Positions 34,785 to 43,824 of a DNA stretch of 64,000 nucleotides are shown piece by piece. Origin of the DNA: Nonomuraea solani. Its GTDB lineage: Bacteria; Actinomycetota; Actinomycetes; Streptosporangiales; Streptosporangiaceae. The notes under the pieces are model-generated. The model had not been told where the DNA came from and ran no database searches. It worked only from the letters and a program-made list of their open reading frames with translations. The stretch's first letter is position 1; the number at the start of each line of letters is the position of its first letter. A program made the position numbers and the translations under genes. Location of the stretch: positions 24,941 to 88,940 of the forward strand of contig NZ_FNVT01000034.1 of NCBI RefSeq assembly GCF_900108335.1, written 5' to 3'.

Positions 34785-35366
34785 GTGGGCAAGGTGGTCA
34801 TGTACAGCACGGTGTCGGTGGACGGCTTCATCGCGGACGAGAATGATCAGCCCGGACCGCTGTTCGACTGGTTGTCCAGCGGTGACGTCCCGTTGGACGA
34901 GAGCGGCGAGCTGAAGGTGTCGCAGACGTCCTACGACTACACCCGGCCGTACTGGGACCAGATCGGAGTGACGATCGCCGGCCGCCACGTCTTCGACATC
35001 ACGGACGGCTGGGACGGGAAGCCTCCGAGCGGGATCGACCACGTGGTCGTCGTGACACACCGGCCGATGCCCGAGGGCTGGGACCCCGAGGCGCCGTTTC
35101 ACTTCGTCGACGGTGTCGAGGCGGCCATGGCCAAGGCGCAGGAGCTTGCGGGTGACCGCATGGTCGAGGTCGCCGCCGGCGACGTCGGTGGCCAGATGCT
35201 TGCCGCGGGTCTGGTCGACGAGGTGCGCATGGACGTCGTACCCGTCGTGTTCGGGTCCGGCAAGCGCTACTTCGGGTCGGTCGGCGCGCAGCACCTGTTG
35301 GAGGATCCTGACGTGGTGATTCAGGGCAACCGGGTGCTTCACCTGCGTTATCGGGTGCGCCGTTGA
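34785..35366 (+). CDS. Dihydrofolate reductase family protein (RibD C-terminal type)
   Basis: 193 residues with the RibD_C/DHFR-like fold: MYSTVSVDGFIADENDQPG at the N-terminus, IAGRHVFDITDGW, then AAGDVGGQMLAAGLVDEVRMDVVPVVFGSGKRYF. Small stand-alone members are NADPH-dependent reductases of unknown substrate; this is not the essential folA. GTG start preceded by AGAGGAGAG. It follows the AraC gene. Confidence 0.9.
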   Translation: MGKVVMYSTVSVDGFIADENDQPGPLFDWLSSGDVPLDESGELKVSQTSYDYTRPYWDQIGVTIAGRHVFDITDGWDGKPPSGIDHVVVVTHRPMPEGWDPEAPFHFVDGVEAAMAKAQELAGDRMVEVAAGDVGGQMLAAGLVDEVRMDVVPVVFGSGKRYFGSVGAQHLLEDPDVVIQGNRVLHLRYRVRR

Positions 35367-35399
35367 CCGATCTGAGCGGTTACGCGAAGAAGTCCACTG

Positions 35400-35957
35400 C
35401 GAACGGTGACACAAGATCGGGCCTCCGGCCGCGTTCACGCATCGTTGTCCCTGGACAGCCGACGCCGACGGTCTCCGTCGTATCTTGGCCGACCCCGCCC
35501 GAGCGTGGCCTCGGGACTTCCGATCCACGCGCCGCCGCCCACCCCATCAGAGCTTCTGATATCGCGGTCCTGGACTGCGCTTGGCTCGGCGGCTGGCGCT
35601 GGAGACGTCGCAGGGTGACGGCCGGCATCCCGCGCGGTCCGGCTCGTGCGGGAGGCCGACACCGCGGCCACCTTCGCGGTACGGCTGCGCTCGGCCCAGC
35701 CGTTGACGCCCTGGCGCGGCGACACGGTCACCCTGCCCGGAGACGCCGCCCACGCCATGTCGCCGGGCCGGGGCGAAGGGGCCAACGCCACTCTGCGCGA
35801 CGCCCGGTCACTGGGCCGGGTCGTTACCGGCTGTGTTCGTCAGGGCACGCCTTTGGCCATCGCGAAGGGCGCATACGAGGCGGAAACGCCGGCGTACGGC
35901 AACGAGATGGTGGAGCGATCGCGCCGTCAGCCGCTGTTCGACCGCGGAAGCCGCTGA
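35400..35957 (+). pseudogene. Remnant of an FAD-dependent monooxygenase
   Basis: In the plus frame ending at 35957, READTAATFAVRLRSAQPLTPWRGDTVTLPGDAAHAMSP and EGANATLRDARSLGRVV match the C-terminal FAD-binding region of PHBH-type monooxygenases (the GD-AAHAMSP-GxGxN motif). The GQG/GSG position is GEG. Upstream, the sequence to 35400 is broken into several frames with stops and no recognisable N-terminal GxGxxG motif. The gene is truncated and decayed. Confidence 0.75.
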
Positions 35958-36058
35958 AACCGGGGGAGCCGCAGGTGAGCGCTGCGCGGCGCGGGGAACA
36001 GGAGAGGGGCACGACCCGTCACATAAGCTGACATATGGGGATTCGGGGGAGGGGTCGC

Positions 36059-36985
36059 ATGCTGCCTGAAGTGCAGGGATGGTTGCGACGCCGTACGTCG
36101 TCCGCCCGGGACTGGCCGCTGCGGGACCTGGTGGCCGCCAAGGGGGAGACCACGGTCAGTGTCGTGCTGCCGGCCAGGGACGAGCGGGAGACCGTGGGCG
36201 AGATCGTCGGGGTGATCCGGCGTGAGCTGGACGGGCTCGTCGATGAGATCGTGGTCATCGACTCGCGCTCCGCCGACGACACGGCGCTGGTAGCGGCGCG
36301 GGCCGGGGCCAGGGTGCACGCCCAGGACGAGATCCTGCCGCAGTTCGCGCCGCTCGACGGTAAGGGGGAGGCGCTGTGGAAGTCGCTGGCGGTCACGACG
36401 GGTGATCTGGTGGTGTTCGCCGACGCCGATATCCGGAAATTTCGTGCTTCGTTGGTCTTTGGGTTGCTCGGGCCGCTGCTGGCCGACCCGACCGTGGTGT
36501 ACGCCAAAGGCTGCTATGACCGCCCGCTCAACGGCGCTCCCAACGGCGGCGGCCGGGTCACGGAGCTGGTCGCCCGCCCGCTGCTCAACCTGCACTGGCC
36601 CGAACTGGCCGGTTTCGTCCAGCCGCTGGCCGGGGAATACGCGGGCCGCCGCTCGGCCCTCGAACGCGTACCGTTCCTGACCGGCTACGGCGTCGAGCTC
36701 GGGCTGCTGATCGACCTGCTCGAACTGGCCGGGCTGGACGCGTTCGCCCAGGTGGACCTGGGGTCGCGCGAGCACGCGCCACAGTCGACCGAAGCCCTCG
36801 GGGGCATGGCCTCGCAGATCATGCTGGCCGCGTGGTCACGCCTGGAACGCCAGGGCAAGATCCGTACGCGGGGCGAACCGTCGCCGTGGCTCGCGCAGTT
36901 CAGCAGAAGCGCGGACGGCCACGACGTCATAGAGCGCGACATCGGAATCGCCGAGCGCCCGCCGATGCTCACCGTGGCGGGCTGA
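36059..36985 (+). CDS. gpgS: Glucosyl-3-phosphoglycerate synthase
   Basis: 308 residues, GT-A fold, family GT81. SVVLPARDERETVGEIV, the metal/nucleotide motif VVFADADIRKF, KGCYDRPLNG, GEYAGRRSALE and LTGYGVELGLLIDL are typical of GpgS. It joins glucose from UDP-glucose to 3-phosphoglycerate, the first step to glucosylglycerate and methylglucose lipopolysaccharides. GGGGAGGGG lies just before the ATG at 36059; the longer frame to 36035 lacks such a site. The last codons are part of a 32-bp direct duplication. Confidence 0.93.
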   Translation: MLPEVQGWLRRRTSSARDWPLRDLVAAKGETTVSVVLPARDERETVGEIVGVIRRELDGLVDEIVVIDSRSADDTALVAARAGARVHAQDEILPQFAPLDGKGEALWKSLAVTTGDLVVFADADIRKFRASLVFGLLGPLLADPTVVYAKGCYDRPLNGAPNGGGRVTELVARPLLNLHWPELAGFVQPLAGEYAGRRSALERVPFLTGYGVELGLLIDLLELAGLDAFAQVDLGSREHAPQSTEALGGMASQIMLAAWSRLERQGKIRTRGEPSPWLAQFSRSADGHDVIERDIGIAERPPMLTVAG

Positions 36986-37016
36986 TCGCCGAGCGCCCCC
37001 CGATGCTCACCGTGGC
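36947..37016. repeat. 32-bp tandem duplication at the end of gpgS
   Basis: A 32-bp segment (36947-36978, encoding the gpgS tail IAERPPMLTVA) is repeated at 36985-37016 with one mismatch. The offset is 38 bp. The second copy follows the TGA and is not translated in the gene frame. Confidence 0.9.
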
Positions 37017-37027
37017 CATACAAGCCC

Positions 37028-37600
37028 CTATTTAAGGCCAGTGGTGACGAAAGCCGCTATCTGATCGCGCAACGCCTCGTGGTCGTCGGCCGAATCCCCG
37101 AGGATGATGCGCCCGAGCTGCGGCATCATCGCCGGGAACATCGCCAGCCCGGTCAGCATGAACAACGTCCGCGCCGTCCCGGCCGACGGCTCCTCGCCCC
37201 GGCCCTCGGCCAGTGAGGCCACCTTGCGGCCGCAGCGCTCCACCCTGGACTCCTGGCCGGGCAGCAGCTCCTGGCCCCGGTAGTTGAGCGCTTCCCACAT
37301 CAGCAGCCGCACCAGGTCGGGGTGGGTGCGGTAGTAGTCGGTCAGCCTGGCCACGTAGTCCACGGGGTCGGCGCCGGGCAGGGCGATCTGCGCGGTCAGG
37401 TCGTCGAGCGCCTCGGTGATGACCGCGTCGAACAGCTTCTCCTTGCTGCCGAAATGCCCGTAGATGCGCTCTTTGTTGACGCCGGCGCGCTCGGCGATGC
37501 GATCCACGCGGGCGCCCGCCACGCCGTACGCGGCGAACTCCTCCCGGGCGGCCTCCAGCAGGGCGGCCCTGGTGGCGGCGGTCGAGACCTTGGGTGCCAT
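37028..37600 (-). CDS. TetR family repressor of the adjacent MFS exporter
   Basis: 190 residues. TetR DNA-binding domain (LLEAAREEFAAYGVAGARVDRIAERAGVNKERIYGHFGSKEKLFDAVI) and a helical ligand domain with a TetR_C-type end. The ATG at 37600 has AGGA upstream. It is divergent from an MFS gene, and the intergenic region carries two AACCAACC/GGTTGG elements, one in front of each gene, giving a classic drug-responsive repressor-exporter pair. Confidence 0.9.
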   Translation of the reverse strand: MAPKVSTAATRAALLEAAREEFAAYGVAGARVDRIAERAGVNKERIYGHFGSKEKLFDAVITEALDDLTAQIALPGADPVDYVARLTDYYRTHPDLVRLLMWEALNYRGQELLPGQESRVERCGRKVASLAEGRGEEPSAGTARTLFMLTGLAMFPAMMPQLGRIILGDSADDHEALRDQIAAFVTTGLK

Positions 37601-37616
37601 GGCGACCATCCTAGCC

Positions 37617-37630
37617 ACCAACCGGTTGGT
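37617..37630. promoter_or_regulatory. TetR operator 1, perfect 14-bp palindrome
   Basis: ACCAACCGGTTGGT (37617-37630) is a perfect palindrome 17 bp in front of the tetR start and so probably autoregulates it. AACCAACC recurs at 37636-37642 and in operator 2. Confidence 0.8.
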
Positions 37631-37648
37631 TGCAAACCAACCATTCAG

Positions 37649-37678
37649 TTGACATCCAACCAGTTGGTTGGCTAGCGT
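37649..37678 (+). promoter_or_regulatory. MFS promoter with TetR operator 2 between -35 and -10
   Basis: TTGACA (37649-37654) is 18 bp from TAGCGT (37673-37678). The near-palindrome CCAACCAGTTGGTTGG (37656-37671) lies exactly in the spacer. Only 8 nt separate the -10 from the ATG. A bound TetR would exclude RNA polymerase. Confidence 0.75.
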
Positions 37679-37686
37679 CAAACGCC

Positions 37687-38955
37687 ATGACGCTCACTCT
37701 CCCCATCACCGAAGCCCCGCCCCGCTGGGCGCCCTTCGCCCGCACGCTGACGGCCTTCACGCTCACCGCCGTCCTGGCCAGCGGCCAGTTGTACGTCGTG
37801 ATCCCGCTCCTGCACGCCATGGCCGCCGGCTGGAGCGCCCCGCCGGGCGGCCTGACGTGGCTGGTGACCGCGTTCGGCATCGGGTACGGTGTCGGTTTCC
37901 TGGTGTTCGGCCCCCTTTCCGACCGGTACGGACGCCGCCGCCTCCTGATGTTCGGGCTCCCGCTGGCCGCCGCCACCACGGCACTGGTCGCGCTGAGCCC
38001 GTCGCCGGAGGTGGCGTTCGGGCTCCGGGCGGCGCAAGGGGTGGCGGTGGCGATGTTCCCGCCGGCGGGCATGGCCTACCTGGCCGAACGGATCGAGCCC
38101 CGCCGCCGCGTGGTCGCCATCTCGGCGATCACGGGCGCGTTCCTCGCCTCGGCCGTCCTGTTGCAGGTCGCGGCCCAACTCCTGGTGGACGTGATCGGCT
38201 GGCGCGGCCTGTTCCTGCTCTCGGCCACCGGTTTCCTGGGGGCCACCTTCGCCGTACGGGCCGTCATGCAGCCCGACCACTTGCCCGAACCGCCGCGCGG
38301 CCACCTGCCCGAACCGCCGCGCGACCGCCGGCCCGGCCGGTCGGACGATCAGCGGTCCGACCTGGGGCGCGACCGGCGTCGCGAGAGTGCCGGTTCCCTG
38401 CTGTCGGCCTACCGGCCGGTGCCCCGGCTGCTGTTCAACCGGGTGCTGTCCCTGCGTTACCTGGCCACGACCGTGCTGCTGGCCGGTTTCGTGGCCGTCT
38501 ACACCGGCCTGCAGATCTACGGCGTGGCCTCGCCCGCCGAACTGCTCACCCTGCGCGCGGCCGGACTGCCGTCGATCGTGCTGGTGCCCCTGCTCATGCC
38601 CTGGCTGGCCAGAATCCCCACCACGACCAGGGCGGTGGCGTTCCTGACGGTCGGAGCGATCGCACTCGCCACGATCGGCCTCACCGGCACCGTCGCCCTC
38701 GTGCTCCTGCTCGCCCTCTACGTGGCCGCCATCACCGGCGGCCTGCCCAGCATGAACGAGTCCATCTCCGCCGGTGCCGGACAGGCGCGCGGGACGGCGC
38801 TCGCGCTGTTCTCCTTCACGCTCGCGGTCGGCGGCAGCGCGGGCCCGCAGGTGGCCGCCGCGTTCGGCGGTTTCACCCCGCTCATGTACGGCCTGGCGAT
38901 CGCCATGTCCGTCGCCGCCCTGGCGGTGCTGGTCAGCACGCGGGAACGCACGTGA
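37687..38955 (+). CDS. MFS multidrug-type transporter
   Basis: 422 residues, 12 helices. The MFS loop 2-3 motif is GPLSDRYGRRRLLMFG. The central cytoplasmic loop is long and contains a tandem HLPEPPRG/HLPEPPRD repeat and an Arg/Asp-rich stretch (about 200-240). It is most likely a proton-coupled exporter induced through the divergent TetR. Start at ATG 37687 from promoter spacing and N-terminal hydrophobicity. Substrate unknown. Confidence 0.9.
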   Translation: MTLTLPITEAPPRWAPFARTLTAFTLTAVLASGQLYVVIPLLHAMAAGWSAPPGGLTWLVTAFGIGYGVGFLVFGPLSDRYGRRRLLMFGLPLAAATTALVALSPSPEVAFGLRAAQGVAVAMFPPAGMAYLAERIEPRRRVVAISAITGAFLASAVLLQVAAQLLVDVIGWRGLFLLSATGFLGATFAVRAVMQPDHLPEPPRGHLPEPPRDRRPGRSDDQRSDLGRDRRRESAGSLLSAYRPVPRLLFNRVLSLRYLATTVLLAGFVAVYTGLQIYGVASPAELLTLRAAGLPSIVLVPLLMPWLARIPTTTRAVAFLTVGAIALATIGLTGTVALVLLLALYVAAITGGLPSMNESISAGAGQARGTALALFSFTLAVGGSAGPQVAAAFGGFTPLMYGLAIAMSVAALAVLVSTRERT

Positions 38956-38968
38956 CACCCGGGCCGGC

Positions 38969-40657
38969 TCATGACGTTTCCCCCACGGCGGGCCGCAGGC
39001 GGCTGTCCCGGCGGCCGAGAAGGTGGCACAGCAGCCAGAACAGGGCCGTGACCAGGAGGAAGCCGGCGAACAGCCAACCGGCCGCCGCGAGCTCGCCCGC
39101 GTCGAAGGGCTGTGGGTCCTTGGTCAGCACGGTGTAGCAGAAGCCGGTCGCCGCGACGATGGCGACGGCCACGTACACGAGTTTGCGCCAGCGCAGCAGT
39201 TTCGGGCCGTCCATGAAGGCGAACGGGGTCAGCGCGAACAGCACCGACTGGATCCCGGCGGCCCAGATCGTGGCGAGTGTCAGGTCGACGACGTACAGGC
39301 CGAACGAGTGGGTCGCGACGGTGAGTCCGCTCAGCGACAGCCACATGAGCAGCGCGGCGAGGCTGACGCCGAGCAGGGTCAGGCAGCCCGAGAACACGGC
39401 CCGTCCGGCGGGGCGGGTGTCGAGGTCCTTGCGGCCGGTGGCGAGGAAGACGGCGAACACCCCGTAGACGTACGCGGGCTGGAAGCTCTGCCAGCGAGAC
39501 AGCGCGGCGCAGACCAGCGCGACGACAATGGCGGCGGGTACGGCCTTCAGCGTTCCGGTGGGCTGGGCGTGCCGCCGACGCCAGATTTCGACGGGCAGCT
39601 CGTAGGCCACGGTCGTGACCAGGAAGGCCGCGCCGAACCCGGCCACCGAACCCAGAGTGAGCGCGAGGGAAGGGGCGGGCCCGCTCGCGAGCGTGAACAG
39701 CAGCCCGGCCGAGGCGACCGCCAGGACCACGAGCAACCGCGGCGCCACGCGTACCGGCGGCCGGGGCCACCATCGGGGCCGCAGCCGGTGCCGGTGCTCC
39801 TCGAACAGCTTGTTGAAGTACTCGGCGGGGAACCCGATGAGCACCATGCCCAGAACCAGCGCCACCGCGATGACGACCGCCTGCGCCAGAGCCTCGATCG
39901 TGTACGAGGACGCGGGCCGCAGCCCGGCGGGCAACGGGGCGCGCGGCACGGAGGTGGCCTCCGTCGTCGACCTGGCGACCACGACGGCCGGTGCGGCCTG
40001 CGGCGGCTGGGAGGTGGTCGGCGGTGGGAGCGACTGAGCCGCCTGCGACGAACCCGTCGGCGAACTCGTCGGCGAACTCGTGGTCGCGGTGGTGGCCACC
40101 GTCGCGGACCGCGTGGCGGGAGGCCGGCTGGTGACCGGCGGAGTGGAGGGCGGCGACTCCGGCGAGACGGACGGGAACGGGGACAGGGAGGGGGCCCGGG
40201 TCGAGGTCGGGCTGTGAGTCGGTGCCGGCGTCTTGGTGGTCCGGCTCGGACTGGGTGATCCGGTGCGGGTGATGGTCGGCCCGAGCGGCATGGGCTGGGT
40301 CACGGTGAAGACCGTTCCCGGTACGTCCACCGGACAGAATTCGTTCGTGAGATCACTCTGCACGGCCACGGAATACTTCCCGGCCGCGATTTCCGGCACG
40401 GTCAGCGAATAGACGAACTTCCACCAGGAGTTGTCTCCCGCCTCTTTCTCCCGCTCCACTTTGCCGGCGAGCGGCTTGCCGTCGAACAGGGCCGGCCCCG
40501 GATCCGCGCAACCGGCCTCGGCCCGCCGGAGCGTCAACTGGACGGCGGTGCCCGGCGGGCCCTCCGCCACGTCCAGCTCCAGGAACGGGTTCAGATCCGG
40601 TGTGGCGAATCCCAGGACCGCCGCCCCGAGAACGAACACGGTGGCGAGGCGTTTCAT
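38969..40657 (-). CDS. Signal-peptide protein with Pro/Ser/Thr linker and polytopic membrane domain
   Basis: 562 residues. A signal-like N-terminus (MKRLATVFVLGAAVLGFA), an extracellular beta-rich domain with two cysteines (about 25-125; LELDVAEGPPGTAVQLTLRRAEAGCADPG), a Pro/Ser/Thr-rich linker (about 130-230), then a membrane domain of roughly eight to nine helices (FPAEYFNKLFEEHRHR loop). This resembles the FGLLP-motif membrane proteins of actinobacteria, though I do not see an exact motif. Function unknown. Its stop is 13 bp from the end of the convergent MFS gene. Confidence 0.7.
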   Translation of the reverse strand: MKRLATVFVLGAAVLGFATPDLNPFLELDVAEGPPGTAVQLTLRRAEAGCADPGPALFDGKPLAGKVEREKEAGDNSWWKFVYSLTVPEIAAGKYSVAVQSDLTNEFCPVDVPGTVFTVTQPMPLGPTITRTGSPSPSRTTKTPAPTHSPTSTRAPSLSPFPSVSPESPPSTPPVTSRPPATRSATVATTATTSSPTSSPTGSSQAAQSLPPPTTSQPPQAAPAVVVARSTTEATSVPRAPLPAGLRPASSYTIEALAQAVVIAVALVLGMVLIGFPAEYFNKLFEEHRHRLRPRWWPRPPVRVAPRLLVVLAVASAGLLFTLASGPAPSLALTLGSVAGFGAAFLVTTVAYELPVEIWRRRHAQPTGTLKAVPAAIVVALVCAALSRWQSFQPAYVYGVFAVFLATGRKDLDTRPAGRAVFSGCLTLLGVSLAALLMWLSLSGLTVATHSFGLYVVDLTLATIWAAGIQSVLFALTPFAFMDGPKLLRWRKLVYVAVAIVAATGFCYTVLTKDPQPFDAGELAAAGWLFAGFLLVTALFWLLCHLLGRRDSRLRPAVGETS

Positions 40658-40822
40658 ACGTCCAGCGTCGCAACGGCGCGCTCCCGGCCGCTTCCGGGAA
40701 ATCCCTTGAATCGGCTCCCCAACGGCCGGGCAGAGGACTAGGAGATTTCCTGGCGCGCCATTCTCCGCGTTCGGTCCACCATGAATGGACGGCTGTTTCG
40801 AAGAAAAAAAGGGGGAGAGTCA

Positions 40823-41065
40823 ATGGTGTCCGAGCGAACGTCTGCCGGCGAGGGCGTCATCCCGGTGCCCACCGGTAGTGACGCCGGATGGGTGTGGCGC
40901 GCACTCGTCGTCGGGCTGCTGGTCGTGATCGTCCTGGCGCTGGGCGGGATCATCTGGGCGATCGGCGACGGAAACCCGGCCACGAGCCCGGACCTGCTCG
41001 TCACGGTCTTCAGTTCGGCGCTGACCGGCCTCATCGGGCTGTTCGTCAAGTCACCTACCCAGTAG
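40823..41065 (+). CDS. 80-residue two-helix membrane protein
   Basis: MVSERTSAGEGVIPVPTGSD then two hydrophobic segments (about 26-47 and 57-76). GGGGGAG precedes the ATG at 40823 at good spacing. No known domain. It ends just before an 11-bp tandem repeat array. Confidence 0.7.
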   Translation: MVSERTSAGEGVIPVPTGSDAGWVWRALVVGLLVVIVLALGGIIWAIGDGNPATSPDLLVTVFSSALTGLIGLFVKSPTQ

Positions 41066-41072
41066 GGCGCCG

Positions 41073-41149
41073 TGACGACACTGTGGCGACACCGTGGCGA
41101 CACTGTGGCGACACTGCGGCGACACTGTGGCGACACTGCGGCGACCGTG
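41073..41149. repeat. Seven copies of an 11-bp tandem repeat
   Basis: TGGCGACACTG repeats head-to-tail with small changes: 41073, 41084, 41095, 41106, 41117, 41128 and 41139 each start a unit. It fills the gap between the small membrane protein gene and the end of the convergent LAL regulator gene. It is not palindromic and does not look like a terminator. Confidence 0.92.
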
Positions 41150-41167
41150 CCCCGTGGGGCGGGCCGG

Positions 41168-43723
41168 TCACGGCAGGCCGCGGGCGACCAGGGCCGCCAG
41201 GGCGGTTCTGGAGGTGACGCCGAGCTTGGTGTAGGCGTGGCTCAGGTGGTATTCGACCGTCTTCACGCTGAGCGTCAGCTCTCGCGCCACCTGGTTGTTG
41301 GTCAGCCCGGTGGCGACCAGCCGGGTCACGGCCTGTTCCTGCGGGGTCAGGCCCAGGGCGTCCTGTCTGCGGTTGAGCCCGCAGGCGGCCAGTTCCTGCG
41401 TGCAGCGCTCCTCGAAGGGACGGGCGCCGAGCTGCTCGAACCCCGTGCGCGCGAGCTCGATCAGATCGGCCGCCGCGGTACGCCGGCCCGCGCGGCGCAG
41501 GAAAGCGCCGAAGGCCAGTTGCAGGCGGGCGGTCTCGAAGGGCATCGCGACCTTGCCCGCGTGGCGCAGCCCCGTCTCGAACCACTCCTCGGCCGTCTCC
41601 TGCTCCCCGAGCGCGGCGTGCAGCACCCCTCGGGCGCGGGCGAGCGCGGCGAGCGCGGAATGGCGCTGCCGGGCCTCGGCCACCTCCTGGACACGATCGA
41701 GGACGGCGCGCGCCCGCTCGTGCCGTCCGAGCGCCACCAGCGCTTCGGCCAGCAGGTCAGGCCACGGTACGACCCCGGGCTCCGGTGGCCGGCCCGTGGC
41801 TTCGAGCGGCATCAGGGCCGCCACCACGGCCCCATGGTCGCCCTGGGCATGGGACAGGCACGCCTGCGCCCAGGCCAGATGAACACGGGCAAGAGCGCTT
41901 GTACCGGTCGTACGCAGGTGGGCCTCGGCGCGGGCCTGTTCGCCCTGGCCGGCCGCGACCACCGCGGCCGTCGCGTGCGCCCAGCCCGCCAGCCAGGCGT
42001 GCCCGCTCTCGTCGGCCAGCGCCGCGGCGGCCTCGGCGTGCGCCTGGGCGCCGGCCCAGTCACCGAGGCGGTGGTCGGCCTGGCCGAGCATGACGAGGGC
42101 GGCGATCCTGGCCGGCACCGGCAGCTCCGCCGCGCGGGCGGCGAGCCCGCCGAGCACGTGGCGGCCGTTGGCGAGATCGTCGGTCCAGATCTGCAGGACC
42201 GCCCGGCCCAGCGGGGCGGCGTGACGGGTGGCGCCGAAGGCCAGCAGCCCGGTGAGATCGGTCCGCACACGCCGCGCCCATTCCAGCCCCTCCGCCAACC
42301 GGCCGTCGAGCAGATGCAACAGCGCCAGCCGGGTGCCGGCCCACCCGGACAAGCGCGACGAATCCGCTCGCCAGGAGCCGCACGGCTCGGATGAATCCCC
42401 TTGCCGGGCGCCGCACTCCTCGTAGGCGTCGGTCAGCAGGTTCACGGCCTCGGGCAGCCGGTCGGCGACGTGCGCCACGGCGCCGGCCGCGTACGCCGCG
42501 ACGGCCGGGTCCGGGCAGTCCGCCAGCTCGGCGCTCAGGGCGGCGGCGTCCTCCACCCGCCCGTCCGCGAGCAGCGCCTCGACGAGCTCGGCCTTGAGCA
42601 GGCACGCCGGCCCCGCGCCGCCGGCAGGAAGGCTCGGGGCCGGGGTGAGGTGGGTGGCGTGGGCGAGGTGGTCGGCGGCGGTGGTCCAGTGGCCGTTGGT
42701 GGCCTGGCGGCGGGCGTAGCCGGCCAGATCGGCGGCCAGGCGGGCGTCGGGGCGGGTGGCGGCCTGCATGCGATGCCAGAGCGTGTCCGCCTCCGTCCCG
42801 GCCAGCCGGGTGGCGCGCTCGTGGAGCAGGGTCCGTGCCGCCGGGCGCAGCGAGTGGTACACGGCCGCCCACCGCAGCCGGTCGGGGAAGTGCACGCCGA
42901 GGGCGCCGACCGTGCGCCGCTCCTGGAGGAGACCGGCGGCCACGGCCTCGTCCAGCGCGGGCAGCGGGTCGGTCAGGTCCGCCAGCTCGGCCACCAACGA
43001 CAGCGGGGCCGTCACGCCGAGAACGCTCGCCGCCTCCACCAGGGTTCTGGCCACCGGCGTGAGGGCCGGCACCGGGTAGCCGGGTGGCGCGGGCAGCGGG
43101 ACGGCGGAGTCCAGCACGTCGGTGGGGTATCGGGCGAGCAGGGCGCGGGCGTGCGTGGGGTTGCCGCCGGTGTGGGCGTGCAGCCGTTCGGCCATGCGGG
43201 CCGTGATCGGGCCGGTGCCCAGCGCGTCCGCCAGCTCCCGCAGCTCCGCCGGCCGCAGTCCGGGCAGCTCCAGCCGGACGGTGTGCGCGTCGCGCAGGAA
43301 GTGCTCGAACGTCGTCGGCAGCCGGGTTCCGGATCGGGTGACGATGACGGTGAGCAGCCGCGCGGACCCCAGACGCCGTAACGCGAAGGCCAGGGCGCGC
43401 AGCGACTCGCCGTCGGCCCACTGCGCGTCGTCGATCACCAGGACCAGCGGCCGGTCCTCCACTTGCCGAAGGAGGTTCTGGAGCAGCTCGGGCCCGGTCC
43501 CATCCGCCACAAGCTGGGCGAGCAGCCCGTACGGCAGGCCGGACTCCTCCTCGGCCGCCCGCGCGGTCAGCGAGGCGACAAGACTCTCGGACAGGAAGTG
43601 CCGGACCAGCGTGGTCTTGCCGATGCCGGCCGGCCCGTTCACGTGCAGGAGACGGTGGCCCGCCTCGATCCGAGCCAGCTCGGCTCCCAGAACGGTCAGC
43701 TCACTCGCGCGCCCGATCAGCAC
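41168..43723 (-). CDS. LAL-type (AAA+ plus LuxR) transcriptional regulator
   Basis: 851 residues. An N-terminal AAA domain (VLIGRASELTVLGAEL; Walker A GPAGIGKTT; Walker B LVLVIDDAQWAD), a long TPR-like middle, and a C-terminal LuxR helix-turn-helix (LTPQEQAVTRLVATGLTNNQVARELTLSVKTVEYHLSHAYTKLGV). LAL proteins often activate secondary-metabolite clusters. The GTG at 43723, preceded by GGGGGG, matches where homology begins; a TTG at 43828 would overlap the S8 protease stop. It lies downstream of the S8 gene on the same strand at the edge of the RiPP locus. Confidence 0.9.
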   Translation of the reverse strand: MLIGRASELTVLGAELARIEAGHRLLHVNGPAGIGKTTLVRHFLSESLVASLTARAAEEESGLPYGLLAQLVADGTGPELLQNLLRQVEDRPLVLVIDDAQWADGESLRALAFALRRLGSARLLTVIVTRSGTRLPTTFEHFLRDAHTVRLELPGLRPAELRELADALGTGPITARMAERLHAHTGGNPTHARALLARYPTDVLDSAVPLPAPPGYPVPALTPVARTLVEAASVLGVTAPLSLVAELADLTDPLPALDEAVAAGLLQERRTVGALGVHFPDRLRWAAVYHSLRPAARTLLHERATRLAGTEADTLWHRMQAATRPDARLAADLAGYARRQATNGHWTTAADHLAHATHLTPAPSLPAGGAGPACLLKAELVEALLADGRVEDAAALSAELADCPDPAVAAYAAGAVAHVADRLPEAVNLLTDAYEECGARQGDSSEPCGSWRADSSRLSGWAGTRLALLHLLDGRLAEGLEWARRVRTDLTGLLAFGATRHAAPLGRAVLQIWTDDLANGRHVLGGLAARAAELPVPARIAALVMLGQADHRLGDWAGAQAHAEAAAALADESGHAWLAGWAHATAAVVAAGQGEQARAEAHLRTTGTSALARVHLAWAQACLSHAQGDHGAVVAALMPLEATGRPPEPGVVPWPDLLAEALVALGRHERARAVLDRVQEVAEARQRHSALAALARARGVLHAALGEQETAEEWFETGLRHAGKVAMPFETARLQLAFGAFLRRAGRRTAAADLIELARTGFEQLGARPFEERCTQELAACGLNRRQDALGLTPQEQAVTRLVATGLTNNQVARELTLSVKTVEYHLSHAYTKLGVTSRTALAALVARGLP

Positions 43724-43824
43724 ATCGCCCCCCGCGAAAAGGTCAGAACCCCGAGTGTCCGCCGCCGCGCGTCCCGGGGCCCAGGGACAGCCGACCCGTT
43801 CCGCCCGGGAATCTCGGGCGCGGG

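Noticed and set aside
34785..35366. Housekeeping folA
   Set aside because: The sequence follows the RibD C-terminal/stand-alone reductase pattern rather than true DHFR motifs.
41073..41149. Tandem array considered as a CRISPR
   Set aside because: Units are 11 bp, contiguous, with no spacers and no cas genes nearby.
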